DNA of 32,124 bases from Prevotellaceae bacterium (GTDB taxonomy: Bacteria > Bacteroidota > Bacteroidia > Bacteroidales > UBA932), in contig JAISPX010000087.1 in the NCBI GenBank assembly GCA_031274595.1, positions 1-32,124 on the forward strand, in the 5' to 3' direction. How positions within the stretch are numbered: the first letter of the stretch is position 1; every line of letters begins with the position of its first letter. The notes below the pieces were generated by a model that worked only from the letters and a program-made list of their open reading frames with translations, ran no database searches and was not told the DNA's origin. Position numbers and translations under genes: made by a program. Shown here piece by piece: positions 8,210-17,322 of the stretch.

Positions 8210-9193
8210 TTAACCCACATCTCCGCCGGTATTTTCATCTTCAATAGCGAATTTTATACCGCACATATATTCCGGCATAAGAGTTTCAAATCCAACACCA
8301 AAATGTGTTTTCATGAACAACTGAACAACTTTTGGATTGTCGGGACGGCGTATTTCTACCTGTTCCTTATCGCTTTCGCGGTCGAAACCTATGTTCATGT
8401 TTTCCTTTACAGTAATAAACATGTAATCCTGTCCTTCCATATTGTCCAATTCTACAAATTGCAATTTACCGCGCGAACTGTGCAATTCTTTTTGTTGATA
8501 ACCTGCGTTCCAAGGAACGTGTCCAAATTCAATCTGATACCATTTTTCGTATAAATCCACGATAGTCGGCGGACAATACAAATTAAGTTTTTTCCCGCGT
8601 TTGAGCATTCTGTTCAGCGAACGGAAGGTATCCGTCAAAGCATCTCCTACATTATCGGCAGATATTGGAGTGGCGCTAATGTCGATGTAGTTGCCCTTTG
8701 CGACAGATGCTTTTCCTGCGGTTACCGCATCTGCAAAAAGCGTGCTGAAACCATTAAATAAATCTGTCGTTGTGTTTCCTGCTGCATCACGAACAGCGAT
8801 AAACAGATTGTCGTATAATGCTTCGCCTGCTTTCAATGCAACTTCCAAAGCAATACGTTTTGCAATAGCCATTTGGTCGGGTTTTGTTGCTGTTGGTTCT
8901 GTATAAAGCGAACCTAACACAGCATTAGGATCAAATTCCTTCACCATATCGGCAAGGTAAACTTCCCATTCCTCCGGAATGATAGAAAAGTTGCCATCGG
9001 CATCTTTTGCTGTTCTGTAAGGACGAAATTGAGCGGCAACAGTGAGAATACCGCCAATGATTTTACCTTGTAAACCGCTTCTTATTGTGAAGTAAGGTTT
9101 TACTTCCTCAAAAGCGACAACAGGCGCGGTCAAAATTTCCTTTTTGTATTTAATTCCCGCCTGTATCAGAGCATCGTTAATTGTTAAAGCCAT
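8210..9193 (-). CDS. Phage major capsid protein
   Basis: 327 aa immediately after the S49 protease; LNRMLKRGKKLNLYCPPTIVDLYEKWYQ, IGFDRESDKEQVEIRRPDNPKVVQLFMKTHFGVGFETLMPEYMCG typical of capsid proteins. Confidence 0.8.
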   Translation of the reverse strand: MALTINDALIQAGIKYKKEILTAPVVAFEEVKPYFTIRSGLQGKIIGGILTVAAQFRPYRTAKDADGNFSIIPEEWEVYLADMVKEFDPNAVLGSLYTEPTATKPDQMAIAKRIALEVALKAGEALYDNLFIAVRDAAGNTTTDLFNGFSTLFADAVTAGKASVAKGNYIDISATPISADNVGDALTDTFRSLNRMLKRGKKLNLYCPPTIVDLYEKWYQIEFGHVPWNAGYQQKELHSSRGKLQFVELDNMEGQDYMFITVKENMNIGFDRESDKEQVEIRRPDNPKVVQLFMKTHFGVGFETLMPEYMCGIKFAIEDENTGGDVG

Positions 9194-10402
9194 TTATTTT
9201 CTTTTTAAAGTATTTAATACATCATCGTAAATACTAACGGTTGGTGTTGAATTACCGTCGGTTTCCTTATTAACAGAAGCCGTGTTGTCTCCCGGCTTCT
9301 TTTCCATTTCTGCAATTTTTTGTTGCAGAGTGGCAATAGTAGCATCGCGTTCGGCGAGCGTAGCATTAACTTGCTGCAAATTTGTATTTGCCGTGGCAAG
9401 TTCGGTTTGCGCCCTGTTACCTGCTTCAAGGGCTTCGTTAATCGCTTCGAGTTGTTCCTCGTTAAACGATGTGTTTCCATCTTCGCAAGCAAGTTCGGTA
9501 ACTGCAAGTACAGCAAGCAAAGCGGCAATGTTTAATTGTCTTTCCATATTTATAGGATTATGATTTTTATTTTTATCGTGAAGTTGCCAAACAGCATCAA
9601 CTGCTGTTTGAAAATCTCCGATAGCGTCGATAAGTATTCCAACAACCTCCGAAGCAAAAAATGTTTTACCTTTCAAATGTTCGTCCTTTGCGTTCGGGCG
9701 GTTGGTTTTAATATCATTAATGAATTGCACGCAGGCAGGATTAAGTATTCTTTCTTTAACAAGTTTAAAGTCGCCTGTAAGAGCGGCTTCATACTCATCA
9801 TTTTTTTCTTCGCTTCCATCTGCATAAATACGCACTGATGTGTATCCGTCAGGCATTTTATTGAATTTCGGAAATCCTCCGAGTTCAATCATTACGCCTA
9901 TACATCCTACGTTATCGGTTTCGCGTGATGCTATTATTTGCTGGCAATAAGAACCAATATACATTGCAGCCGAACACATCAGACCATCAACCCAAGCAAC
10001 AACAGGTTTTTTGCATTTTTGAATTGCATCGGTCAATTCAGGAACGGCTGCCGTTTGACCGCCTCCGGATTCAAAAACTAAAATATGCCCTATAACAGAT
10101 TTATTTTTTTCGGCTGTTAGAAGTCGTTCTGCCATTAGGCGAGTTCCTATTGTTCCCGATTCGGTTGTATTTTTCATTAGTATGCCGCGAACAGGCTGCA
10201 CAAAAACACATTCTTCGTTTTCATTTACAACGTTAACGCCACTTCTATTAACACAAAAAGGCATATACTTTTCATCAGGATTCTCTCTTTCAAATTGTAA
10301 TCCGTTAAAAACGCCACGCAATACAGGTGCATAAATTTGCATCGTTATTGCATTAATAGCCCAACTTGATTCTATCAGTTCCTTTATAAATGAAAATTGC
10401 AT
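9194..10402 (-). CDS. S49/ClpP-like prohead protease with C-terminal coiled-coil (scaffold-like) domain
   Basis: HILVFESGGGQ..., KKPVVAWVDGLMCSAAMYIGSYCQQIIAS, DNVGCIGVM SppA-type motifs; C-terminal heptad-like region. Confidence 0.85.
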   Translation of the reverse strand: MQFSFIKELIESSWAINAITMQIYAPVLRGVFNGLQFERENPDEKYMPFCVNRSGVNVVNENEECVFVQPVRGILMKNTTESGTIGTRLMAERLLTAEKNKSVIGHILVFESGGGQTAAVPELTDAIQKCKKPVVAWVDGLMCSAAMYIGSYCQQIIASRETDNVGCIGVMIELGGFPKFNKMPDGYTSVRIYADGSEEKNDEYEAALTGDFKLVKERILNPACVQFINDIKTNRPNAKDEHLKGKTFFASEVVGILIDAIGDFQTAVDAVWQLHDKNKNHNPINMERQLNIAALLAVLAVTELACEDGNTSFNEEQLEAINEALEAGNRAQTELATANTNLQQVNATLAERDATIATLQQKIAEMEKKPGDNTASVNKETDGNSTPTVSIYDDVLNTLKRK

Positions 10403-10461
10403 ATTGCGTTTTGTATTAAAGTTGCAATATTACACATATATATACGTGAACAAAAGGACTA

Positions 10462-10842
10462 TTAAATGTTTGGCGTTATTCCGTCAGGGCTTTTGTATGT
10501 TATATTCACAGTATAGCCGTTTACTTTAAGGCTTCCTATTGTTCGCGAAAATAAGAATACAGGTATATAATCTTCGTTACCGATTATATACTGTTTATCG
10601 TTCATGTCGGTAACGCGGTATTGATAATACCTGTCTTTCAAGTGTCGTAAAATTTTATCGCCGGCTTGGTTACTGTTGCGGATTTCGCATTTGACAGTTA
10701 CCGTACTTATTTTTCCTGCCGGATCTTCGCTCCATTCTTCCGACAGCGTTGCCGAAAGGCTCACGTTTTTCAACTGCGCCCAAGCCGATTCGTCTGAACC
10801 AAGCGGACGGTATTCGATTTTTTTTATTCCTAATTTTGTCAT
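10462..10842 (-). CDS. Hypothetical phage protein
   Basis: Intact 126-aa ORF, in operon order. Confidence 0.65.
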   Translation of the reverse strand: MTKLGIKKIEYRPLGSDESAWAQLKNVSLSATLSEEWSEDPAGKISTVTVKCEIRNSNQAGDKILRHLKDRYYQYRVTDMNDKQYIIGNEDYIPVFLFSRTIGSLKVNGYTVNITYKSPDGITPNI

Positions 10843-10861
10843 TTTAATATGTTTTTATTGA

Positions 10862-11347
10862 TTAAAGTAAAAGGGACATCACAGGGACAAATCCTGACGA
10901 CTTTTTTTTATTTTTTTTCTGCCGATACCTGTAATAAGATTTCTTCAGAGATTCGTAATTTATATTTTCAAATGAAATATTGTAAGAGTAGCAGTAATCA
11001 TAAATTGCCTCTTTGATTTCTTTATTCATTCTCTGTAAAATATTGTCTAAATGAATGTACATGTGAGTTAAGAATATTTCATTAAGCATTATTGATATAT
11101 ATTTTTCTCCTTTTGGAGAGATGTAAAAATTATATTCCGTGTTTTTGTTTTCGTAATTTGGAAGTTCAAAAACAAATATATCTTTGCCTTCCGGTATAAT
11201 AACATTATGATTTTTCGGCGGCAAAGTCAGCCATGGCTTGATAAGTTTGCCGAAAGTATCGCCTGCCGAAACGTTATGTGTTCCGTGCAGGTAAGCACAC
11301 ACAACAAATTCCTGAAGCGCCGGTTTAAGATGTATGTAAGTTGTCAT
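10862..11347 (-). CDS. Hypothetical phage protein
   Basis: Intact 161-aa ORF between primase/iteron region and head genes. Confidence 0.65.
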   Translation of the reverse strand: MTTYIHLKPALQEFVVCAYLHGTHNVSAGDTFGKLIKPWLTLPPKNHNVIIPEGKDIFVFELPNYENKNTEYNFYISPKGEKYISIMLNEIFLTHMYIHLDNILQRMNKEIKEAIYDYCYSYNISFENINYESLKKSYYRYRQKKNKKKSSGFVPVMSLLL

Positions 11348-11419
11348 TTTTTATTCAAAATTAAAGTCTAATTTTTCGCGTTGAAAGGATTTTTTTTTAT
11401 TTTTTTGAAACGGCTTTTT

Positions 11420-11682
11420 TGCGTTCCAACGTTCCAACGTTCCAACAAAAAAATATAATTTATTGAAAATCAGATAAAAATAATTTTCGTTTAAAGTTGG
11501 AACAAAATAATTGCTGTTCCAACTAAAAAATAAGTAAAAAAATGGTGTTCCAACAAAACACAAGGTGTTCCAACAAGTACCAACAAACGGCTTTATATAT
11601 ATATTATTAATTTTCAATATATTATTATAGATAAACCTTGCTGAAAAGCGTTTTTGTTGGAACGTTGGAACGTTGGAACGCA
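11420..11682. repeat. Iteron-like array of GTTCCAAC / GTTGGAAC with 32-bp terminal inverted repeat; candidate replication origin
   Basis: Perfect copies at 11423, 11431, 11439, 11516, 11547, 11567 (+) and 11496, 11656, 11664, 11672 (-); degenerate GTACCAAC at 11577; outer arms TGCGTTCCAACGTTCCAACGTTCCAACAAAAA are perfect inverted copies. Confidence 0.85.
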
Positions 11683-11724
11683 TTTTTGCCGTAAATTTTT
11701 TTATCTGTTTATTTCCTTTTTTTA

Positions 11725-14700
11725 TCATTGGGGGGTAACAGGGGGAAAAATAGTTTCTTCAGTGTCATCATCTTTGTCAAGATTGATATTCGTCAATTCT
11801 TTTAACAATAAATAATCTAATGCTATTGCGCTTGTATTTTGCTGGTTTATGCGCTCTGTTTTTCTTACATAGTATTCCATTGCGCCCTTGTCTTCAACGT
11901 ATTCTTTCCATGAAAATCTTGTGCTTTTTACATTACCAATATATGCGGGATGGTCTTTCAGATACATTAATAAATTCTGCACTTTGAGAGTTTCGCTGCC
12001 TCTTATCTTTTGATACAGCGGATGAATTAGTCCAATTCTCAGGAACAAAACCCTTGTTTCTTTTGCAAGAATTTGTTCTACTGTCGTTTTTCTATCTATT
12101 TGTAAAACAAGTTTGTTTTGCCATTCAATTTTAAAATCTCGCCCGTATATTAGTCCATCATGCTGCTTATTTAGCAACACTTCAAGCGTTTCAAAGAATA
12201 CGCTTAATCTGTTAGTGCTGCTTATAGTTTCGCTTTGCGAAATAACTTTTGCTCGCGCTATATTGTAAAAATGTTTGTATGTAAACGGCAATCTAAGTTG
12301 TGGCACATATTGTTCCCATAGTTTGCAAATAGATAAAAATAATGATACAGTATTGAGTAACCGAGTTTGATGTATGTCGCCGTTTGCAGACAAATCTTGT
12401 TTCAATTCTTTATATACATTATTAAGCGTGTCGGCAAAATGTGCTTTAACCGTTTCTCTCTGTTTTAATATTTGAAGCAACACGCCGCTTAACCCATTCT
12501 TTTGTCTTGCTTTGAGATTATCAAATATTTCGCGTTCATGTTCTGTCCAGTCGTCTTTTTTAGGAACGTGCAATAAAATACAACGGTTGGCAAGCGAACC
12601 ATCGTCCCGCTCCGGCGCTTCCTGTCCAAGTAAAATTACAGCGCAATTTATTTTACTTATATCTAAATCTTTGCTTGTGGCATCTTTCTTTTTCTGCTTG
12701 CCTTCACCGTCATATACTGCTGCTTTAAGCCCTTGAAATTTTATATCGGAAATTTGATAATCGTTGTACTCTTCAAAAACCATAGCAACATCGCGGTAAC
12801 GTTCCAAACTGCTGAAAAATGCAGCATCTGTTCCTGAATTTAAGTTGAATAGTGGAGCATCGGGATGCATGAATATAGAACGTATGCTTACCGCAATTTG
12901 TGTTTTTCCTGACTCGGTAGGACCAATAAAAAACGGTGCGGTAAATAGCCTGTTTATAGAAAAAATATCACTGCGAAATGCAGACAATAACGCATAAAGC
13001 ACAGCCCAATATCCGTTATCGTTTTGTTTGTAAACTTCAACCATCAGTTGTACCCACGTGGCAAAATCGGTATCGTTATTTTCGCGAAATATAAACCACC
13101 TGTCGTTTCCATATTTGTCATTACTGCTGCGTAAATCTGAATATATTTTACTAAATGCCGGAGAATAATAAGTTTTATTGCCATGTTGCACAAGTCCGAG
13201 TTCATCGGTATATTTAATTTCTCCATCTGAATAAATTGCATTTGCAAAGGCGTAAAAATCTTCATCTTGCTGCCCGAACTCATTAATTTCCCAACACTTT
13301 GGAAATTGATTTGCAATACTTGCCAGTATTGCTTCATGATGGCTTGCTTTTCCTCTTGTAAAAACATTGCCACCCTCGTTGAACAATACTTTTTTAAATT
13401 GTCCGAAATCAACTAATTTTTCGGATACAAATTCGGTGTAAAAAGTCATTCCTGACTCAGCATTATTGATTCGGACAATACGCTTGTTTCGTGCTGCTTC
13501 TGTATCGAAAACGTGAAAAAGCGGTTCTATATAAAAATTCCCTACCATCTGCAAGCCGCCTTCTTGGGTGCGAAATACATAAAATATTTTTCTGCCTTTT
13601 TCATCTTGTGCAGGGAAATATCCATGTCGGTAGAAAAATTCTTTATCAACATATTCCGGAAGATTATTAATATCAAAATCGTAACGTTTACCGCCAACGT
13701 TGCTTGCTTCGCGTTTGAGTACACTTTTGGTTTTCTTTGCCGAAATGTGCGGCTTCAGTATTTTATTTAATGCTGCAGATGTAAGATTTAATCCGTCGCA
13801 AAATTTATTAAAACAAACTGTAAGCGTTGTTTCATCAAGTTTTGCAAGAATATTGCAACATTGGTCAATAAGGCGTTTGTGTATAATTGCATCTCCACTG
13901 TTTTCAGAAATAATAAAACTACAATACGATGAATATGCCGATAAAAAATTTTCAGGAACAGTATTTTCTTCGTCAAATGAAGATTTCTTTTGAACAATTA
14001 TATCAAACTTAAAATCTAACATCCAAATACAAATGTTTGATATTTGTGTATTTGCGCCCAAGTTATCAAGGAAATCAGTATCGTTGTTTACAAATTCAAT
14101 TCGCTGAGTAAGTCCGTTTAGTTCCTGTACATTGGCGTAAAGAATATTGCCTGAACTTAGTATTGTATTTTCTTTCCCGTTGGCGTGATATGTAACAAGC
14201 ATTTCCATTGTGTCAACAATGTAGCATTTGTTTTTTGACACGATTGATTCTTTGGCAAGTTCCAAACCAATCCAGCCATCATCTTTTTGCTCGATTGGCT
14301 TTACTGCCGATTTTTTGACAGCATCAATAATGCTTTTTTTATTGATGTCAAACATTTTTGCAACATTATTGATGTACATTTCGCGTGTTACGGATTCGGG
14401 AATAAGCGCAATGGTACGTTCAAGTTCTTTGACGGCTGCTGCTAACTGTATAGGATCATTTTGTCCGGCTTGCTTCATTACTTCGTATTTAAACGAAACA
14501 AAATCTTTCTTTTCTGACAGTAATTTTTTTACCAAATCTGCACCAACCGACAGCCCGAAACTGTCGGGATCATGTCCTGATGGAAGCGAAACAATGCGCA
14601 CATTCATACCTTCGGACAATAATAGTTCTGCGTTGCGGAATGTCGCTTTTGTTCCGGCAGAATCGCCATCGTAGCACATTAAAACATTTGATGTAAATCG

Positions 14701-15576
14701 GCGAATAAGCGCAATTTGTTCTTTTGTCAACGCTGTTCCGCAGGCGGCAACTGAGTTTGTAAACCCAAGTTCGTGAAATCGCATTACATCAAAGTTGCCT
14801 TCAAGCAAAATACATTCATCCTCTTTTATTATTGATTTTTTTGCAAGATGAATACCGTACAAACATTTGCCTTTTGAAAATAATTCGGAATCTCTGCTGT
14901 TAAGATATTTTACTTGCTCATTTCCTGAAATTGATCTTCCTGTAAAACCCACAACATTACCTATAATGTCGCAGATAGGAAATATAATCCTGTTGCGAAA
15001 ATAATCGTAAGTTCCTTTATCGCCTTCGCCCATGAGCGAGGCATCTGCTAAAATATCCGATTTGAAGCCGGCTTTTTGAGCCGACTCGCTTAACTTATGC
15101 CAGTCATCTGATGCATAACCAAGCCTGAACATTTGTATCGTTGAGGGTTTAAATTTTCTTTGAAGTAAATAAGTATGATAAGGTTTGTCGTGGTTTTCCC
15201 AAAAAAATATTTCCGCAAATCGTGTTACAACTTTGAGGCTTTCGCGCCGGGCATATTTCGCCTGTTCTTCGGCTGATGGCTTATAATCATCCTCAATTAC
15301 TATACTAGCCCGAACAGCAAGTAATTTTACCGCTTCAGGAAAAGATACCTGTTCCTGTTCCTGAATAAACTTAATCACATTACCGGCACAGCCACAACCA
15401 AAACATTTAAAAATCCCTTTCGCCGGCGAAACAACAAAAGATGCAGTTTTTTCATCATGAAAAGGACAACAACCAACATAATTAGCGCCTTGTTTCCTTA
15501 ATTTTACATAGTCGCCTACAATGTCTGCAATATTTATCTTTGATAATATTTTATCTATTGTTTCCTGTTGTATCAT
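11725..15576 (-). CDS. DnaG-type primase (CHC2 zinc finger + TOPRIM) fused to a C-terminal P-loop ATPase/helicase-like domain
   Basis: CPFHDEKTASFVVSPAKGIFKCFGCGCAGN zinc finger; CILLEGNFDVMRFHELGFTNSVAACGTALT and MCYDGDSAGTKA TOPRIM; GPTESGKTQIAVSI Walker A and MVFEEYND acidic motif. Confidence 0.88.
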   Translation of the reverse strand: MIQQETIDKILSKINIADIVGDYVKLRKQGANYVGCCPFHDEKTASFVVSPAKGIFKCFGCGCAGNVIKFIQEQEQVSFPEAVKLLAVRASIVIEDDYKPSAEEQAKYARRESLKVVTRFAEIFFWENHDKPYHTYLLQRKFKPSTIQMFRLGYASDDWHKLSESAQKAGFKSDILADASLMGEGDKGTYDYFRNRIIFPICDIIGNVVGFTGRSISGNEQVKYLNSRDSELFSKGKCLYGIHLAKKSIIKEDECILLEGNFDVMRFHELGFTNSVAACGTALTKEQIALIRRFTSNVLMCYDGDSAGTKATFRNAELLLSEGMNVRIVSLPSGHDPDSFGLSVGADLVKKLLSEKKDFVSFKYEVMKQAGQNDPIQLAAAVKELERTIALIPESVTREMYINNVAKMFDINKKSIIDAVKKSAVKPIEQKDDGWIGLELAKESIVSKNKCYIVDTMEMLVTYHANGKENTILSSGNILYANVQELNGLTQRIEFVNNDTDFLDNLGANTQISNICIWMLDFKFDIIVQKKSSFDEENTVPENFLSAYSSYCSFIISENSGDAIIHKRLIDQCCNILAKLDETTLTVCFNKFCDGLNLTSAALNKILKPHISAKKTKSVLKREASNVGGKRYDFDINNLPEYVDKEFFYRHGYFPAQDEKGRKIFYVFRTQEGGLQMVGNFYIEPLFHVFDTEAARNKRIVRINNAESGMTFYTEFVSEKLVDFGQFKKVLFNEGGNVFTRGKASHHEAILASIANQFPKCWEINEFGQQDEDFYAFANAIYSDGEIKYTDELGLVQHGNKTYYSPAFSKIYSDLRSSNDKYGNDRWFIFRENNDTDFATWVQLMVEVYKQNDNGYWAVLYALLSAFRSDIFSINRLFTAPFFIGPTESGKTQIAVSIRSIFMHPDAPLFNLNSGTDAAFFSSLERYRDVAMVFEEYNDYQISDIKFQGLKAAVYDGEGKQKKKDATSKDLDISKINCAVILLGQEAPERDDGSLANRCILLHVPKKDDWTEHEREIFDNLKARQKNGLSGVLLQILKQRETVKAHFADTLNNVYKELKQDLSANGDIHQTRLLNTVSLFLSICKLWEQYVPQLRLPFTYKHFYNIARAKVISQSETISSTNRLSVFFETLEVLLNKQHDGLIYGRDFKIEWQNKLVLQIDRKTTVEQILAKETRVLFLRIGLIHPLYQKIRGSETLKVQNLLMYLKDHPAYIGNVKSTRFSWKEYVEDKGAMEYYVRKTERINQQNTSAIALDYLLLKELTNINLDKDDDTEETIFPPVTPQ

Positions 15577-15845
15577 TCCTCTTCATGCATTGAAAAAACA
15601 GTAAAATCGCCACAATTGGTTCTTATGAACAAACTTGTTTGTTTGAACCACGGTTCTTCTTTTTTCGAGTGATATGACAATCCTATCCTGTATTGTTTTT
15701 TGTCATTACCTAAAATCTCATGAAGAGCAAAATATATGCGTTTCAAATCATAATTACCCGTATCAGCTAATTCTATTGCTTTTTCTATCATTTTTTTCTG
15801 CGTTGCAAGCACTGTTTTTCTGTGCTGCTCGTAAGTTATTTTCAT
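15573..15845 (-). CDS. Hypothetical phage early protein
   Basis: 90-aa ORF overlapping the primase start by 4 nt. Confidence 0.65.
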   Translation of the reverse strand: MKITYEQHRKTVLATQKKMIEKAIELADTGNYDLKRIYFALHEILGNDKKQYRIGLSYHSKKEEPWFKQTSLFIRTNCGDFTVFSMHEEE

Positions 15846-15847
15846 AA

Positions 15848-16426
15848 TTATAATTTTTCAATTAATTTAAAAACTTCGTCTGTCAGTACACTTCGGCAGA
15901 TGTCGGCTGTTTCTTGTTGGTTTTTTGTTTTAGCATAAGCAGCATAAGCAGCAGCAGCAGCAGCATTAGCATTAGCATAAGCATTAGCAGCAGCAGCAGC
16001 AGCATAAGCATTAGCATAAGCATTAGCAGCAGCAGCAGCAGCATAAGCAGCATTAGCAGCAGCATCAGCATAAGCAGCATAAGCAGCATAAGCAGCAGCA
16101 GCAGCAGCATTAGCATAAGCAGCATAAGCAGCATAAGCAGCATCAGCAAACTCATTTAATTTATCTCTGCTGATTTTGCCATCGGCATAATCCAGAGCGG
16201 CATCAATGGCTGCCGTGCAGCGCTCATCTTTCATTAAGTGCCTTACAGTAGCGCACATCGCTTTTGCTCGTGTTAAAATCCTGTCGTCAACTCCTAATTT
16301 TGCCGCTATCCACAGCATCCAATCACCTCTTGGGCAGTCGTTCCACGCTTGCTCAAAACTTTCTTTTTCTTTGTAATAATTCAAACCTTCGCTGCACGGA
16401 TTGAATTTTGAAATGTCTATTTTCAT
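15848..16426 (-). CDS. Imm-5-like/putative immunity-type protein with Ala-Tyr/Asn/Asp repeat
   Basis: CPRGDWMLWIAAKLG...TVRHLMKDERCTAAIDAALDYADGKISRDKL followed by (A)nY/N/D repeats and NQQETADICRSVL tail. Confidence 0.65.
   Translation of the reverse strand: MKIDISKFNPCSEGLNYYKEKESFEQAWNDCPRGDWMLWIAAKLGVDDRILTRAKAMCATVRHLMKDERCTAAIDAALDYADGKISRDKLNEFADAAYAAYAAYANAAAAAAYAAYAAYADAAANAAYAAAAAANAYANAYAAAAAANAYANANAAAAAAYAAYAKTKNQQETADICRSVLTDEVFKLIEKL
15937..16149. repeat. Trinucleotide-based repeat (minus-strand codons GCT and NAT) inside CDS
   Basis: agcagcataagcagcattagcagcatcagc...; nearly pure GCT with TAT/AAT/GAT interspersed. Confidence 0.9.
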
Positions 16427-16646
16427 GATTTTTTATTTGATTTTTATTTGATAAATTAGTAAATTTATATAGAATATGTACATTAATTATATTATTTATA
16501 GGTAATTACAAACATATTCCTTATTTGATTGTTATTTTATTTGAAAATATGCCCGAACAGTGCGCTGTCTCAGGTAGCAGCGCACATTGTCGGACACCTG
16601 ATACAATGGTTTTCCAGAGCCTGTATTTCGTTTATTTTCGTAATTT

Positions 16647-16862
16647 TTAATTTTCATTATTGAGTATCTGTTCAGGATATTCTTCGCCATAAATGCGCAA
16701 ATAGTGGAACACTTCGTCAAACTGCACATCAGAGATATAGTGTTCTGCCGCTGTAACCTGCCACCAGACAGGTTCGCCATACTTTGACCACGCTCCTGCG
16801 TATTCTACTTGCGCATCATCAGGTACGTTGCGCAGGATTTTTTTCAATTCTTTTACCGTCAT
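16647..16862 (-). CDS. Hypothetical phage early protein
   Basis: 71 aa MTVKELKKILRNVPDDAQVEYAG...; overlaps the next ORF by ATGA-style coupling. Confidence 0.65.
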   Translation of the reverse strand: MTVKELKKILRNVPDDAQVEYAGAWSKYGEPVWWQVTAAEHYISDVQFDEVFHYLRIYGEEYPEQILNNEN

Positions 16863-17062
16863 TTTACCGCCTCATTCAACATCTCTATTATTGCCATTAT
16901 TTCACGTTTATTGACGTCAATATAAACTTCATCAGGAAAGTCTTCCATATGTACTTCCAACTGTATCTGGCTGCAATTTCTTTGCACTCGGAACTGAAAC
17001 GTTCCCCTTGCGTCTTCTGACTGTAATATCAATTGATATTGGGTATCTGCTCTTTTCATCAC
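16859..17062 (-). CDS. Hypothetical phage early protein
   Basis: 67 aa, coupled to neighbours. Confidence 0.55.
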   Translation of the reverse strand: MMKRADTQYQLILQSEDARGTFQFRVQRNCSQIQLEVHMEDFPDEVYIDVNKREIMAIIEMLNEAVK

Positions 17063-17319
17063 TCAAATAATTTTAGTTGCCGTTCAAAAGTTTCTGCCGT
17101 GAATGTTACGTTCAGCGTATGGCACAATCGTTTCAGTTCGTCGATTGTGATTGAGATTTCGCCGCGCACGAGTTTTGCCCAGCGCCGGCAGTTGATTCCC
17201 GTTGCGATATAAAACCGCTTTGTCGGTTTAAAATTCTCGTGCGAACCCTGTATGCTGTCAAGCAAATTAAACAGAGCATCGCGCGAAACGATTGCGTTGT
17301 TATTTTCTTCTTTTTTCAT
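17059..17319 (-). CDS. HTH (XRE-like) small protein
   Basis: FYIATGINCRRWAKLVRGEISITIDELKRLCHTLNVTF helix-turn-helix pattern. Confidence 0.6.
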   Translation of the reverse strand: MKKEENNNAIVSRDALFNLLDSIQGSHENFKPTKRFYIATGINCRRWAKLVRGEISITIDELKRLCHTLNVTFTAETFERQLKLFE

Positions 17320-17322
17320 AAT

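Noticed and set aside
9214-9528. 104-aa minus ORF in alternative frame of the protease gene
   Set aside because: Fully nested in the scaffold-like C-terminus; low-complexity composition suggests a shadow ORF.
11351-11728. 125-aa ORF (MIKKGNKQIKKFTAKMRSNVPTFQQ...)
   Set aside because: It runs straight through the GTTCCAAC array; the repeated VGT/WN peptide pattern is a by-product of the iterons and the composition is implausible for a protein.
14228-14674. 148-aa plus ORF
   Set aside because: Antisense to the primase-ATPase coding frame.
15937-16149. Possible CRISPR array
   Set aside because: Codon-like trinucleotide repeat without unique spacers, inside a coding frame; the 11.4-11.7 kb repeats also lack regular repeat-spacer periodicity. 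No cas genes.
15883-16159. Leu/Met-rich minus ORF and Ser/Ile-rich plus ORF over the Ala repeat
   Set aside because: Alternative-frame readings of a trinucleotide repeat; the 192-aa frame has recognisable non-repeat ends.
16532-16780. 82-aa minus ORF
   Set aside because: Overlaps the better-supported 16647-16862 ORF in another frame.
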